Source of the DNA: Dastarcus helophoroides
Lineage: Eukaryota; Arthropoda; Insecta; Coleoptera; Bothrideridae
Reading direction: 5' to 3'
Assembly: GCA_028583605.1 (NCBI GenBank)
Contig: CM053329.1
Location: forward strand, 35,178,992-35,242,991
DNA length: 64,000 nt
Part shown: positions 11,536-23,092 of the stretch, in pieces
Layout: the number at the start of each line of letters is the position of its first letter
Numbering within the stretch: the first letter of the stretch is position 1
Notes under the pieces: generated by a model
The model's input: the letters and a program-made list of their open reading frames with translations, nothing else
What the model was told of the DNA's origin: nothing
Databases searched by the model: none
Program-made: the position numbers and the translations under genes

Positions 11536-11660
11536 GGCCGTGCGGTAAATTTTCTCAGTATGATGCAACTACGGGAATTCGTTCCCGATTCTTATTTCTA
11601 ATCCCGGGATTTTGAGATTATATTTAGCCAATCCCGAGATTCCGGGATTATTTCGATATT
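11536..11660 (+). mobile_element. hAT-like end with AATCCCGGGATT cluster
   Basis: CAGGGCCGTGCGG at 11,533-11,545 resembles a hAT terminus. It is followed within 125 bp by several forms of the palindrome AATCCCGGGATT (11,601-11,612, then AATCCCGAGATT and CCGGGATT), a subterminal pattern seen in some insect DNA transposons. No partner end was found. A mixed A/T-type repeat block begins just downstream. Confidence 0.3.
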
Positions 11661-11689
11661 AAGGGTTACAAATGAAACGGCTTTTCAAT

Positions 11690-14600
11690 AATAAATCAAA
11701 ATTTAGAGAAAAATCAAATCTCTAAAATTAAAACTCGAAATTTTCATATTTTTAAATTTTGAATAAAATCCAAATTTATAAAATAGTACAAAAATATGTC
11801 AGAATTTTTTTGAGAAATTTCGAAACTCTTATTTAATTTTAAAAGAAAAACTGAATTAAAAGAAAACGTAAATTTGAAATATTGTTTATCAAAATTTGCC
11901 TTTTTCTCAACATTTGGTCCATCTTTTAATAAAAGAGTTAAAAACTTTGAAAATTTTTTTTGGAATTTCTGAAATTTTACATGAACAGAAAAGGTTTTTT
12001 TTAGAAATTTTAAAATTTTCGAGATCCAATTTTTTAAAAATCCTAACTTGTCTCTCGAAATGTTAACATTTATCTCATCGGACATTTTCTGGCGTTATGG
12101 TGTCATGTCTTCCTCTGACTTAAGCAGTCAAGAGAAAACAAATATTCAACCGGAAAATTTAAAGTTTTTCTCTTCGCCCATTTTTTTTTCAAAATTTAAG
12201 TCTTGGATATTTTGTATTTCTAATAGATTTCGTGTTTTTCTTTGAAATTTCTTTTTTAAAATTTGACTTTCATTTAAAATTTCGTTTCTCAATATTAAGG
12301 TTTTTCTTGAAATTTCTTCTTTTTCGAAAAGTTATTTTTTTAACATTGGATCTTTTTTAAAATTCTCTACCTCCTAAAATCAGAAACTTTCAGATATGTT
12401 TACTGTTAACTTTTTCTCGAAGTCAGGTTCATTTCAAAATTTAAGATTTCTGGAAAAGACGACTTTTTCTTCAAAAATTTTTTTTTTCGAAATTTCGATC
12501 GTTTTTTCGAAATTTCTATTTTCTTTTCAAAATTTATCCTCGAAAATTTAAATTTTTTTTCTTGAAATTCGTCTTTTTGTCGAACATTTTTCTCAAAAAT
12601 CGTCTTTTGCAAAATTCGACTTTTATGTCAACGTCATTTCCATTACGATCCCAGAAATCTCAATTTTTTAGAAATCAATCTTTTTTTCAAAATTTCGATT
12701 TTTTTTTTTAAGTTTATCTTTTTCTCAACTATTATCAATGACGGCGCCAACCTCTTGTAACTGGAGGGCACTATGCGGCACCATATTCGGGCACAATTCG
12801 TTCGAAAAAATAAAGTATCCTTCTATTTCAAGCTTCTGTACTCTAAGATTTTTGAAAAATGTCAAAATGTTCTTTTTTTCCTTATTTAGTCTCCAAATAG
12901 TTTCGACCAATTCGCGAAGAGCACAATGGTGACTTTTTTTAGTTATTTTCCTAAATCTTACCACTTATTTGAAAGCTGACGAGCTTTTTTTATCATTAAA
13001 CGAAATTTCACTTAAAAGCGAACATGTTCTTTTTTTGAACTTCAAATTTTCTAATCAGGCGATTTCGATTTTTTTTGGAATTTTCACTTTCTCTCGAATT
13101 TTCGACTTGTTTGAAAATTCCGTTTCTTAACAAATCAGCCTTTTTTTTAAATCCCTTTTCTAAAAATTTTGATTTTTTTAAATTCTACCCACTCTCAGAA
13201 AATGTTGACTTTCTTTTTTGAACATTTCGATCCGAAATAAATATGTCAACTTATTTAAATATTTCCATTTTAAGTTTAACTTGTTTATTTAAAACATTTG
13301 ACTTTTGTAAAAAAACTTTACTTTTTTGAAAAGATTTTTTGAAAAATTGATTCTGAAAATTTCGACATCCTAAAACTTCTACTCTTTTCAAACTCTTTTC
13401 AAAATTTTGACTGAAGAAAACTTTCACTTTTTCCGAATTTTGGGTTTTTATTGACCTTTTGCCCTTTTTTGTAAATTTTCCTATAATATTTAAAATTTTG
13501 ACTTTTCGACATTTTTTAAAATTTCAATTCCTAAAATTTTTACTTTCTTTTTTGAAAATTTCGAACTATTTTAAATAGTTCATCTTATTTAAATATTTCC
13601 ATTTTAAGTTTAAATTGTTTTTTAGAAGGATTTGACTTTTATAGAAAAAATCTAAAAAAATTGTAGATTTTTTTGAAAATTCGACTCTGAAAATTTCGAC
13701 ATCCTAAAATTTCTACTCTTTTCAGATTCTTTTCAAAATTTTGATCGGAAGAAAATTTTCACTTTTTCCGAATTTTGGGTTTTTATCGACATTTTGCCTT
13801 TTTTTGTAAATTTTCCTATCAAATTAAAAATTTTGACTTTTCGATATTTTTAATAATTTCGATTCCTAAAATTTTTTAAACCTTTGCATTTTTGTAAAAT
13901 TCCACTGTTCTGAAAATTTGAATAAAATAAAATATTCTTATTTAGAAAATTTCGTTTTTCAAAATTTCTACCCTTTCCAAAATTTTGACATTTTGATAAT
14001 TGGGACTTATTTTTTAGGGGATTGTTTTTTTCTCGAAATGTAGACTTTTTTTGAAAATCTTTGGATTTCTAAAAATGTTTATTTTTTTGAAAATTTCTAA
14101 ATTTTCCAAATTGTCACTCTTTGAGAAGGTTTATCTACCTTTTTGTCAAAAATCAACATTTTTTAAAGTCTTGACTTTTTAACGAAGTTTTGACTTTTTT
14201 AGAAAATTTCTAATTGTTTTGGAAAATTTAGACTTTCTTAAATTCAACTTTTTGATTGCATCAAAAATGTGAACGATTTTGGAAATTTGAATTTGTTTTA
14301 ATATTTTGCCTTATTTGAAATGTTTGGAAGTTTCTTCAACTTTTTTTTAAAGATTTTAACTTTTCCTAATATTTTAATCTTTTCTAAACCATTTTTTAAG
14401 ACATTTAACTTTCGATTTCAGAAATTTTGACTTATTTTAAAAATTTTGACTCGTGTAAATATTAACTTTTTTGAAATTCGAATTATTTCGTCTTTTTCAG
14501 GATTTTCGAATATTTTTTCAGAATTCTTTTTTTTGTTCTCAATTTTGCATTTTATTTCAAAATTCAAAATTTTTTTCCAAAAACTAAGATCTTTTCAGAA

Positions 14601-15740
14601 TTCTTTTTTTTGTTCTCAATTTTGCATTTTATTTCAAAATTCAAAATTTTTTTCCAAAAACTAAGATCTTTTAGATCGGAATTTCCAAAAATATTGACTG
14701 AATTTCTAAATTTTCTAGAAATTTCAACTTTTTTCTCAATATTTTGTACTTTACTCTTATCTTTTTTTGAAAATAATAATATAATAATAACAATAATAAT
14801 AATGAAAACAAAAATAATAATTTTGAAGAATAAATTCGAAATTTCCAAGAAAAAAATTCAGAAACATTTGAAGTATTATAAATGTTATATTTTGACAAAA
14901 ATACAAAAATTAGAAGAGCAAAATTAAATTAAAAAAAAATCAATGCTTGAAAATGCTGAACTTTGGGAATCGCAGTTTTAAAAAAGTTCGAAACTTTGAA
15001 GTCTCCATTTTGAAAAAACTAAAGACTTTTGAAAACAGAAGGAACAGACTTTCAAAAAACTCGAAAGAAGTCGAAATTAAAAAAAATAAAATTTTCAAAG
15101 TCGAAAATTTGAGAAAAAATTAAAATTTTGAAAAAAGAACGAAATTTTTTTTAAAAGTCATTCAATCCTAAAATTTGCTAAAAACTGTCGAATCTCAACT
15201 TAAATCTTTGGAAAAATATCGTAATTTTAGGATCAACAAATTCAGAACAAAACAAAATTCAAAATTTATTAAAACTTTTGATTTTGAGAGGAAATTTTGA
15301 CTTTAAATTCGAAATTTTGTCGTTAACTTATAAATTTCAATTCTCTTTGTATTTAACTTGTTTGATATTTTGAATGGAACCTATATTTTTTTGGTAATTT
15401 CTAATTTTTTATCCTAAAGACGTCTTTCTCAAACCTGCAAGTTTAAACTTACAATTTTTAATAAATTGAAAATTTGGGACAATTTTTAACTAATTGAAAA
15501 TTTGAGACATTTTTTCGTGTTTTTTTTTCAAAATTCTGTAAACCTGAAATTTTTTATCTTTTTTCTGCGACCTTCCTTTTTTAATCAATATTTTGAGTTT
15601 GTTTTTCGAAATTCTGATTTTTTTTTAATTCGAACTTTGAGTCACATTTTTTTTTAAAGTGGCAAGTTAAAATGTACTTTTGACTTATTTAATGCCGAAA
15701 TTTTAACTTTTATGTCAAAATTTCAACCTAAGTGGCGAGA
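11690..15740. repeat. Mosaic T/A-type repeat block with internal tandem units
   Basis: Polarity runs A (11,690-11,740), T (about 11,870-14,750), A (14,940-15,270), T (15,280-15,740). Two segments of about 330 bp, near 13,240-13,560 and 13,580-13,870, are tandem copies sharing TTTAAATATTTCCATTTTAA and CCGAATTTTGGGTTTTTAT. A perfect 77-bp duplication is annotated separately. A gap at about 12,735-12,960 is less repetitive (GGCGCCAACCTCTTGTAAC and on), perhaps an unrelated insertion. Confidence 0.75.
14519..14672 (+). repeat. Perfect 77-bp tandem duplication
   Basis: The segment from CAGAATTC at 14,519 to AGATCTTTT at 14,595 is repeated without a visible difference at 14,596-14,672. Identity this high inside otherwise heavily diverged repeat marks a recent event. 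Confidence 0.95.
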
Positions 15741-15744
15741 TTTT

Positions 15745-16610
15745 TAATAAATTTCAACGACGGATTTGTTCCCAAAAGCTCGGCCAACTAGTTTCACTCA
15801 TGTCATAGTTGAAACAGTCCTTGAGAGAAAACGTTCAATATTTACACTCGTTGGAACAAAGACCACTATTTAATGTTAAACGTCTTAACTAGTAAACTGT
15901 AACAATAAACGAAGCAATAAATTGCGCCGTTAAATAGCTTGAAAAGCTGTAAATTGTGCGAGTATTCGATCATCTAATTTTTAGTTGCGAAACGGAAAAA
16001 TAATCCGGCTAAATCGCCGCAATAAAGAGAAAAACTTTTTCTCTTTGCAGGTCAGAGAAATCTCGGAGGATATTGTGGGTGGTTTATTTATTTATTTATT
16101 TGAAGGGAGCACACATACACAGACCCTATGCACTCAAATGGATAGTCGATAATCACTTATCTCCTTTTGAAGTTTGACTTCAAAGGATGAAACGTCTTCT
16201 CCATTTTGTTTGTTCAAGTGATGACATTTAGAATTTATTGATACCGCATATTGTTTAGTTTGTTGAGTTGTCATCCTTTTATCAATGCAACAGTTATGCA
16301 AATAGAATGGACCTAGACTGCAATAATACAGTCCCTCTAATCGTCGCAGTAGCGAATCATAGGTAGCTAAACCACCAAAAGTTGAACCAACGACGTTTAG
16401 CAGAAACGGTCCCGCTGGAAAAGCCCAAAGACTTTTTTTTAAGTGCATGCAAAGCTATTATGCCTTCGGGGACCGCGACTAGAATGCGGAAACAAGGATA
16501 AGTGGCCATTAAGATTAGGTTGACATTTCCAACTCTTGTGGAACTTTGTGGAATTCTTCAATATTTATAACTACATGTATTAAACTTTATTAACGATTAA
16601 AACATCAAGA
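15745..16610. other. Non-repetitive stretch; (TTTA)n; one unassigned minus-strand frame
   Basis: A splice-acceptor-like string TTTTTCTCTTTGCAG ends at 16,050 on the plus strand, without a recognisable exon after it. A short (TTTA) run is at about 16,084-16,103. A 104-codon minus-strand frame at 16,134-16,448 encodes LLRRLEGLYYCSLGPFYLHN and similar text. It matches no family I know and lacks supporting signals. Confidence 0.35.
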
Positions 16611-16667
16611 TATTAAAAATTCCACGATGTTTCGATAAATATTTGAAACATCGTGGAATTTTTAATA
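16611..16667. other. Perfect 23-bp-stem hairpin
   Basis: The left arm 16,611-16,633 (TATTAAAAATTCCACGATG…) and right arm 16,645-16,667 are exact reverse complements with an 11-base loop, GATAAATATTT. The perfect match suggests a recent foldback event or selection on an RNA or DNA structure. A copy of dispersed repeat family R starts directly after it. Confidence 0.9.
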
Positions 16668-16860
16668 CCTGTTGCGGCTTTCACCAAAGACATCTAAATG
16701 GTGCCATTACTTCAAGATGTTTTCCTAACGTGCAGAATGAAGCATCGACATTCCGTAGATATATAATTTTAATTGCGACTACACAAAAACGTTACCATTG
16801 GGGATCCTTATATTTTACTATTTCATTCACAATGTCATTCTGCATAATTGTTTACTTTTT
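16668..16860 (+). repeat. Dispersed repeat family R, copy 1
   Basis: Shared words with the copies at 55.8 and 60.7 kb include ATTACTTCA, GATGTTT, CCTAACGTGC, GAATGAAGCATCGA and TATTTTACTATTTCATTCAC. This copy keeps the part from the CATCTA segment to the TTCATTCACAAT segment. The family is unidentified. It is non-coding in this window. Confidence 0.75.
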
Positions 16861-19452
16861 TATCAAAATTGGTAGAAAGCTTTGGCCATAATAAATTCAA
16901 ATCTCTTCGAAAACATTCTTCGCTTATACCTCATATGTTAAAAATCGTAAGTTTGTCATTGAATATTTCGGCTTCGGCTTTGGCACTGCTGCAGGTGTAT
17001 CGATAACAGTGTTAGTGACATCTGATAGAAATTTAAAGAAAATCTATAGAAACGCTATTAACCGGTGAACTATCTTAATCTGCGTCTACGTTGCGCAATC
17101 CTTTGTTCCATTTCAAGTGGTTAATATCAATTGGTCGGCTTACAAAGTTAGATAAGTTGCTTGTCCGTTAAGTCGATTTACTGGAGCTTTTTCTGATAAA
17201 TTGAGAGGTTTGTAAAAAGGCCACTCGAGTATATCGATCCATTCCGATAGGGCATAAAATATATCGCAGAAACTACCTCGTTTACAGAAAACAATACCAC
17301 ATTGTTCTCCATCGACACAGTTACGCTCCGAGCTCAAGAACTTTTGATAGCTATGCGAATTTCAGATTGCAATCACCCGCTCGAAACTAGAGAAAAATAA
17401 TGAAATTATCCCGTGTACGCGCCCCATAAACACAAAAAACCTCTTTAGATCCGAGGCGAAATAAACCAACTTTTTAACTTGTTTTAAATTTGAGCGGGGA
17501 TGCGTCGGAAGCTCGACGTTTTCTTGAGAATCGCTTTGATTTATTACACATTGTGCGGGTGGAAGTTTTGCGCAAATTACTAAACTTGCAGAACAAGTAC
17601 TTAACCCAGTTCGTTATCCGATATAGAGACCTTAGGATGAAGAGGGAGTTATTGGGAAATGGCCGTGAAACTGATAGATAGCAGTTCTGTCCTGGCTGTC
17701 ATTGTGTGGGCAGGACTCTCCTCGGAGATGGTTCGTATCCTTATCTCGCTCCTCGGAGAAGCTGTCACAAAGACGTTGAGTTCAATTTATCGATGGCCCG
17801 AGTAACATGACTCGTAATTTGAAAATGTCTCTTCGTGCAGATTGGAATCTTCGTGCTTTTCCAGGCAAAAATATTCGTTTTCTCAGCGTCGTCGTCTCAT
17901 CTGCAATATAAAAAAAGTTTACCCTAGAAGTGCGGCTTATACCATTAAGTAGATAACTAGATTGATTAGTCAAACGCATTAAAGTGCACGAGCTTTGATT
18001 GGTGATCGAATTGTTCATAAATTTGGATAGTCGTCTCCCGACGATACTCGAATAGTAGCGTGAATACCAGGAGACTGGACTCACTTATATTTTAATCCAA
18101 TAACTCACACGGTGCTTCTCCATTCGCGGCGGTTGCGAGACAGAAACGACTCAAGCAGTCGCGACGTAATTACTTCAACTTTCAGAAGATACGTCTGAGG
18201 ACAAGTAGGGGAAGAAGCAGCGAAGAGGTTAATCTATTATAATATATCCCAAATTATCCCGTTTTACAAGCTACCTTAAATAGAAACAACTTTCTAAGCT
18301 TCGTAAATAATCCGTCCAACAAATCCGATTATTGTTTTTAAAGTTTCGAAAGAGCTACTTTTCTCTTTAAGGCGGACTTGTGTAAAACGTTATTGATTTT
18401 CCATGTTTTCTATTAAAATCCTTCCAAATTTAAATTCAATTAAATGTGTTTTAAACAGATCGACTAGATTGAAATCCATTTTAATTGTTTTTAGTTCATT
18501 TAAATAATAATTCGGATTTGGAAATCTGTTTGCGAAATAATTTATTATTAAACTTTGTTCTAGAGTAATTTGGAACTATCGATTTGTGCTGGTTACCTAC
18601 CCACGGATGCGAAATTTAATAAAACTTCGCAATTGCCGATATCACAATCATTTTTCTCGTTAACTTTTCAACTGTTACGTAATACACAGGTACACTTATT
18701 CCACAAGCCAGTGATAATAATAGCCATAAAATGGATGGGAAGTGAACAACCTTAGTTTTAAATATAATTTCTTCAAAGGAAGCTAAACTAGTTTTAATGT
18801 AAATAGACTTCCCAGAATTCACTACCTTCTACATACAAGTACATTCACAAGACCTGGATGTAATAAGCTTGTAACGGTAACTAACATCCTGCATTACAAT
18901 TGTAAAAATAATGAGAAATTCTTATTAAAAGAATGCCACTCTTGAACGCTGTAAAGCTCTTATTGTGCTCATTAAAGCAGCGGCCACCTCATGAGGGTTT
19001 TCTTGTAAACTTCTCAAGTTATATAAATCGATTTTTAACTAACTAAAGTAGTCACACAAATTACGACATTTAAAAAAATCCCACATCCATTCCAGTTGTA
19101 ACTCGGATGACAGAGAAAAATAAAAAACACAAATTAAGCTTCAGGTTTCCACTTTTCAGATCTTGAATTCAAATTCTTTAGCCTTTAGTTATTGAATAAT
19201 TAGAAGAAAACCATCGTCCGAATTTTGGCCCAAGTTTCAAGGGATCCACGTAATTCAATAATTTTTTTCCAGTGTACCTATAACAAGACTCTTCTAGATG
19301 ATTTAATCAGCTTTAATTTGACTGCTCTGCGAGCCCTGTACGAGGATTTTTGGCTGAGTTATCGTGGTTCAAAGCAAAAAAGTCATTTTTGACTTTGGTA
19401 GTCAATAACTCTGATAATAGTGATCGTACGCAAATGGAATTAAGGTTTTGAA
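16861..19452. other. Single-copy-looking region of 2.6 kb, no gene recognised
   Basis: Composition is more balanced from 17,450 to 18,200. The plus-strand frame 17,490-17,681 (SEARRFLENRFDLLHIVRVE) has coding-like composition, but no start context or splice partner was found. The minus-strand frame 17,782-18,084 is likewise unassigned. CTCCTCGGAGA occurs twice (about 17,719 and 17,752). The region may hold regulatory DNA. Confidence 0.35.
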
Positions 19453-19590
19453 TAGGGATGGCAACGAAATATCCATATATATTTTATATCGATAAATAAG
19501 CCAAAATAATCCATATTTTGGTATCGATATATTGTCGTCGATGTATTGGTAATATATCGATATTATTTTGAATATATCGAAATCAAATTC
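19453..19590 (+). mobile_element. TATCGATA-rich transposon-like end
   Basis: It begins TAGGGATGGCAAC and continues with repeated TATCGATA and ATATATCGA words. An inverted counterpart lies at 22,985-23,092, ending GTTGTGCATCCCTA. Some insect hAT-type elements have such ends with subterminal ATATCGATA repeats. The flanking octamers (GTTTTGAA; ATTGCAGC) do not match, so the two ends may not belong to one insertion. Confidence 0.4.
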
Positions 19591-19706
19591 ACACAGGCAC
19601 AGGGATGAAAAGTGGCAATATCTAGGTCAACATTTGTCGAATTATGTTTCTTGTCATAAGAAACGTGTAGAAGTAAAAAAAAAAGGTGTAAACACAAAGG
19701 AAACAT

Positions 19707-19980
19707 CCCGCTCAGCAATAAGCTCTCTTAAAGAGCTCTTAGAATCATCATTTTTTAGAGTCTGACATCAGGAAATATTGTCAGAAAGTTAACATTATGT
19801 TAACATAAAGATTTCTCATCCTAAAGACATCTATCAAAATCATCTTATAGATATCTGTTAGATATCAAGTAATCTGACGACTAAAAAAAGGTTATCTAAA
19901 CGTTAACATTTCTGTGTCTCTTAAAGATATCGCTAAAATGATATCTTTAAGATACCTTTCTGATTTAGGTGCTGTACGGG
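19707..19980 (+). mobile_element. MITE, copy 1 (274 bp)
   Basis: It starts CCCGCTCAGCAATAA and ends GGTGCTGTACGGG, so its own ends form an imperfect inverted repeat (CCCGnnCAGCA). A second copy lies inverted at 24,341-24,611. Internal palindromes include GTTAACATTATGTTAAC and two facing AAGATATC segments. There is no coding capacity. No clear target duplication was found. Confidence 0.65.
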
Positions 19981-20457
19981 GTGTTTTCATCTAATTTACA
20001 TGTTGATGAAACATGTTATACATAGAAAACCCCGTTTTACAGAGAAAAAATATTTTTCCGATAATTACTTAATTTTTAAAGTTATACCTTCGTTGATATG
20101 ACGGCATGGAGGCTAGACAACACAGCTTCCACACAGTAAAGTGGAGAGAGAGCACAAACTAGTTTTCGCTTTAAAAGTAAAAATCTAAAAAACATATAAC
20201 TTAACCTTAATTCTCAAAGTAAAAGAACTTCACGACAAAACAATTTTTAAGTTAAACAGCTAGACTTTTTTCAGAAATGTTTCAGATTCGCGTGAAATTT
20301 AAAAAAAAATGAATTAGAGTTTAGATTTTGTGATTAAAATTAACATTTTGAGAATTTTCCATATAAATTTCAAATTTTGACCATTTTCTGCAATTTCTGG
20401 AGTTAAACTTGGAAATTGTTATTTTTATTCAGAATTTTAATTCGAAACAAATAACTA
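19981..20457. other. AT-rich stretch, nothing recognised
   Basis: The segment has no repeat family that I could pair and no reading frame of interest. It shades into weak T-type sequence near 20,330-20,450. Confidence 0.4.
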
Positions 20458-20660
20458 GAGCACTGAACTAAACACTGTGGCTTGTGATTAAGTCCAAAGA
20501 AGGTTTCACCCCTTTACCACATCGGCAATTAAATAAATAATTAGGCGATACGTATTTCGCCAGCAGAACTGGCATTATCAAGCGTACTAATCTAAAAAGA
20601 TTAGCAAAAGATGCATCGACGTCATCTGCATTGAGATTCAAATCGATACTTCTTTGGACG
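20458..20660 (-). repeat. Dispersed family B copy (single arm)
   Basis: From GAGCACTGAACTAAACACTG to the ATCGACGTCATCTGCATTG segment it matches one arm plus the loop of the foldback element at 38.49-38.81 kb. Near 20,650 only CTTCTTTGGAC remains of the second arm, so this copy looks like a foldback with the second arm deleted, or a monomer. It contains a hammerhead-like motif. Confidence 0.8.
20542..20586 (-). ncRNA. Hammerhead-like motif, family B
   Basis: Read on the minus strand: UACGC, then UUGAUAAU, stem II GCCAG/CUGGC with loop UUCUG, GAA, the loopless palindrome AUACGUAU (A15.1 to U16.1), C17, then GCCUA. Stem I is 5'-UACGC with GCCUA, with one mismatch. The conserved box differs from CUGANGA at two positions and has one extra U before stem II. 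Activity is therefore doubtful, but the overall layout is that of a type I hammerhead with a minimal stem III. Confidence 0.4.
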
Positions 20661-20801
20661 AAACAAATAAGTTAAACTTAAAAAAATATATTATTTTAAC
20701 ATTTAATTTTAATTAATTTATTCAAAAAATATGATTTAGAACTATAATCTTGTTATTTCGACTTTTTCTAGAAATTTTGAAGTACTGCATTACATATAAC
20801 A

Positions 20802-20880
20802 GCGTTTCCCAACAGTGTTTTTCACCATGGCCAGGGTATTTTCATGCTCCCCCTTTGTGACCCTCTTTTAAAACTTCGTT
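20802..20880 (+). mobile_element. hAT-like end at the left edge of a repeat block
   Basis: CAGCGTTTCCCAACAGTG followed by CACCATGGCCAGGG and CTCCCCCTTTGTGACC resembles hAT termini of the CAGnGnTTCCCAA type. A T-type block follows directly. A possible facing end is at 22,941-22,969. Confidence 0.35.
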
Positions 20881-22940
20881 TCACTTCTCAAAATTTCAAC
20901 CACATTTTGAGGTTAGAAGTATTCTTCGTTTCTTTTTTCTAGGAGTTTTTAATTTTCTCTTCTTAAAATTTCGACATTGATCCCAAAACTTCGCCTCGAA
21001 ATCCCGAGTTGAAGTTTTTAACTTGGACCTATTTCTCTTTAAACATTAAAATTGGATGCCGAGTTTCTCTTAAAATTTCGGAGCTTTTCTGAAACTTTTT
21101 TGAGTACATTTAATTCTTTAACAGTCGAGTTAAAATAGAATATTTTTTTTTTAAATTTCGGCTTTTTTGATATTTTGGATCTTTTTTGAAAATTGTTCCT
21201 ATTTTTTCAAAATTTCTACTTTTTTATAGATTTGAAATGTTTTGAAAATTACAACTCTAAAGAATTTTTAGTATATTTAAATTTTCAAAATTTCAACCAA
21301 TTTTTAAGAATTCGACTTTTTTGAAGATTTTTGAATTTTTTAGGTGGATACTTTTTTATTCTTTTATTTTTTGGTTGAAGGTCAAAAATTCTATTCAAAA
21401 CATGACAATTGAAAAACGTCGAAATTCTAAAAAATGTCGAAATTTTGCCAATTTTGAAAAGTGAAGAAATTTTCATAGAAAGTGAGAATTTTCAAAAAAT
21501 AACAATTTTCAAAAACATGGAAGATTGGAAAAAAGTTTGTATTTAATTTTTAAAAATTTCAATTTTTCAAAATTGAGTTTATTGCGTTTTCATAGAGTTT
21601 TCGGGGAGTAGAATAATAATCTGAAAACCAAATTGGGTTACAACTATCTGTTTTTAGGAGATTCAAGCCTCCAAAATTTCGAAATTTTCAAATTTTTAGC
21701 AAATTTCCTAGGGTCAAAATTCAAAAGTCATTATTTAAGATTCGAAAGTACCCTGTGATAAAGATCTATTTTAAAAAAAAATCCAAATTTTCCAAAAAAA
21801 ATAAAAATTTGAAAAAAAGCAGAAATTTTAAAGAAAAATTTTGAGAAACGTCGAAATCTTTATAAAAAGTTCAAATTTAAAATAAAATCAGTCAAAATTC
21901 TGAAAATAATTCGTATAAATTTAAAAAATCAAAGTATTGACAAATGGTCAAAAAACCCAAAAAAAAAACGATTTTCGAAATAAGTCAAAATTTTAGAAAA
22001 AATTGAAAAAATGGGAAGAATTTTCAAAAATATTCGAAATTAGAAATATGTTTCAAAAAATATTTTGAAAAAGGTTTCCAGTTTTGGAAAAAGTTAATAT
22101 TAGAAAAAATAGATAAATTTAAAAAAGGTCGAAATATTTAAAAAGCGTTTTCAAAAAATAGTTAAAATTTTGGGGAAAAGTGTGAAACTTTGAAAACAAA
22201 AGTCAAAATTTGGACAAATTTTGGGAATTTTAATAGAAACATTTAAAACTTTCAAAAAGATGGAGGTTTTCAAAAGTAGCAATTTTCGAAAAAAGTCGAA
22301 GAAAAGTTTTAAAAAATCGAAGTTTGCCAAACAAGGCGACATTTAAAGTTTAATTTAAAAAATGGAATTTAAGAAATCAGGATTTTCAAAGAAATTCTAA
22401 ACTTTGAAAAAAGTCAGGAATTGAAATACAATCGAAAATTTGAAAAACATATTGAAATTGTCAATAAAGTTGAGATTTAAAAAAAAATACGAAATTTTCG
22501 AAAAAATTAAACGACTGGAATTTCAAAATTTTCAAAAAAGGTTCGAAATTTTCGAAAAGTTTGATAAATCAATGTCGACGTTTTAAGAAAGTAAAAATTT
22601 TGAAAAACATCGAGCAAAAGTCAAAAATCTAAAACTAAGTGGAAATTCTGGAAAAAGAAGTCCTAATTTTGAAATAAAAACCGTAAACAAAAATTTGAAC
22701 ATTTTCAAATACTCGACATTATCAAAAAAAATTGGAAGCTTAAAAACTGAAATTTTTATAAATAAGTTGCAATTTTCGAGTTTAATTTTAAAAATAAGCC
22801 GAAATTTTAAACAGAAGCAGAAGTTTTTTATTAAATATTCGAATTTTGAAAGTCAAGATTTAAAAAAAAGTCGAATTTTTGAAATAAGTAAAAATTTGTT
22901 TTAAAAAGAAGAAATTTTGAAAAAAGCGAAATTATGAGAG
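20881..22940. repeat. T-type to A-type block (polarity switch near 21.3-21.5 kb)
   Basis: The left 0.4-0.5 kb is T-type (TTTCGAC, TTTTTTGA). From about 21,400 the plus strand is A-type (GTCGAAATTTTGAAAAA, AAAAAGTCG) to the end. The two halves are imperfect reverse complements at the level of the short unit, so a transcript could fold back on itself over long distances. No gene is visible. Confidence 0.75.
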
Positions 22941-22974
22941 CAGCGTCCTCGCTGTTTGAGAAGTCCTGCTCTAT
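22941..22974 (-). mobile_element. hAT-like end at the right edge of the repeat block
   Basis: On the minus strand this reads CAGGACTTCTCAAACAGCG followed by AGGACGCTGC, a hAT-like terminus. The 15-mer GAAGTCCTGCTCTAT at 22,960-22,974 recurs exactly at 51,525-51,539, just past the end of another T-to-A block. Confidence 0.4.
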
Positions 22975-22979
22975 GGGCA

Positions 22980-23092
22980 TTGGATTTATGTGATACATAA
23001 ATTTAACGATGTATCGAAATGTATCGATATATCCTTTTCGAATACATCAATTGTATATAGTATCGATGTTTTAAAAATGTTGTGCATCCCTA
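22980..23092 (-). mobile_element. TATCGAT-rich end, inverted relative to 19.45 kb
   Basis: GTATCGA words followed by GTTGTGCATCCCTA, which inverts to TAGGGATGCACAAC and resembles TAGGGATGGCAAC at 19,453. The pair spans 3.64 kb and encloses the MITE, a family B copy and the T/A block. Confidence 0.4.

Noticed and set aside
16134..16448. 104-codon minus-strand frame
   Set aside because: Long for its surroundings but with no known family, no splice or promoter signals. Kept only as a remark in the regional entry.
17690..17760. GTCCTG...CAGGAC and repeated CTCCTCGGAGA as a structured RNA
   Set aside because: Short, imperfect pairings with no extended stem.
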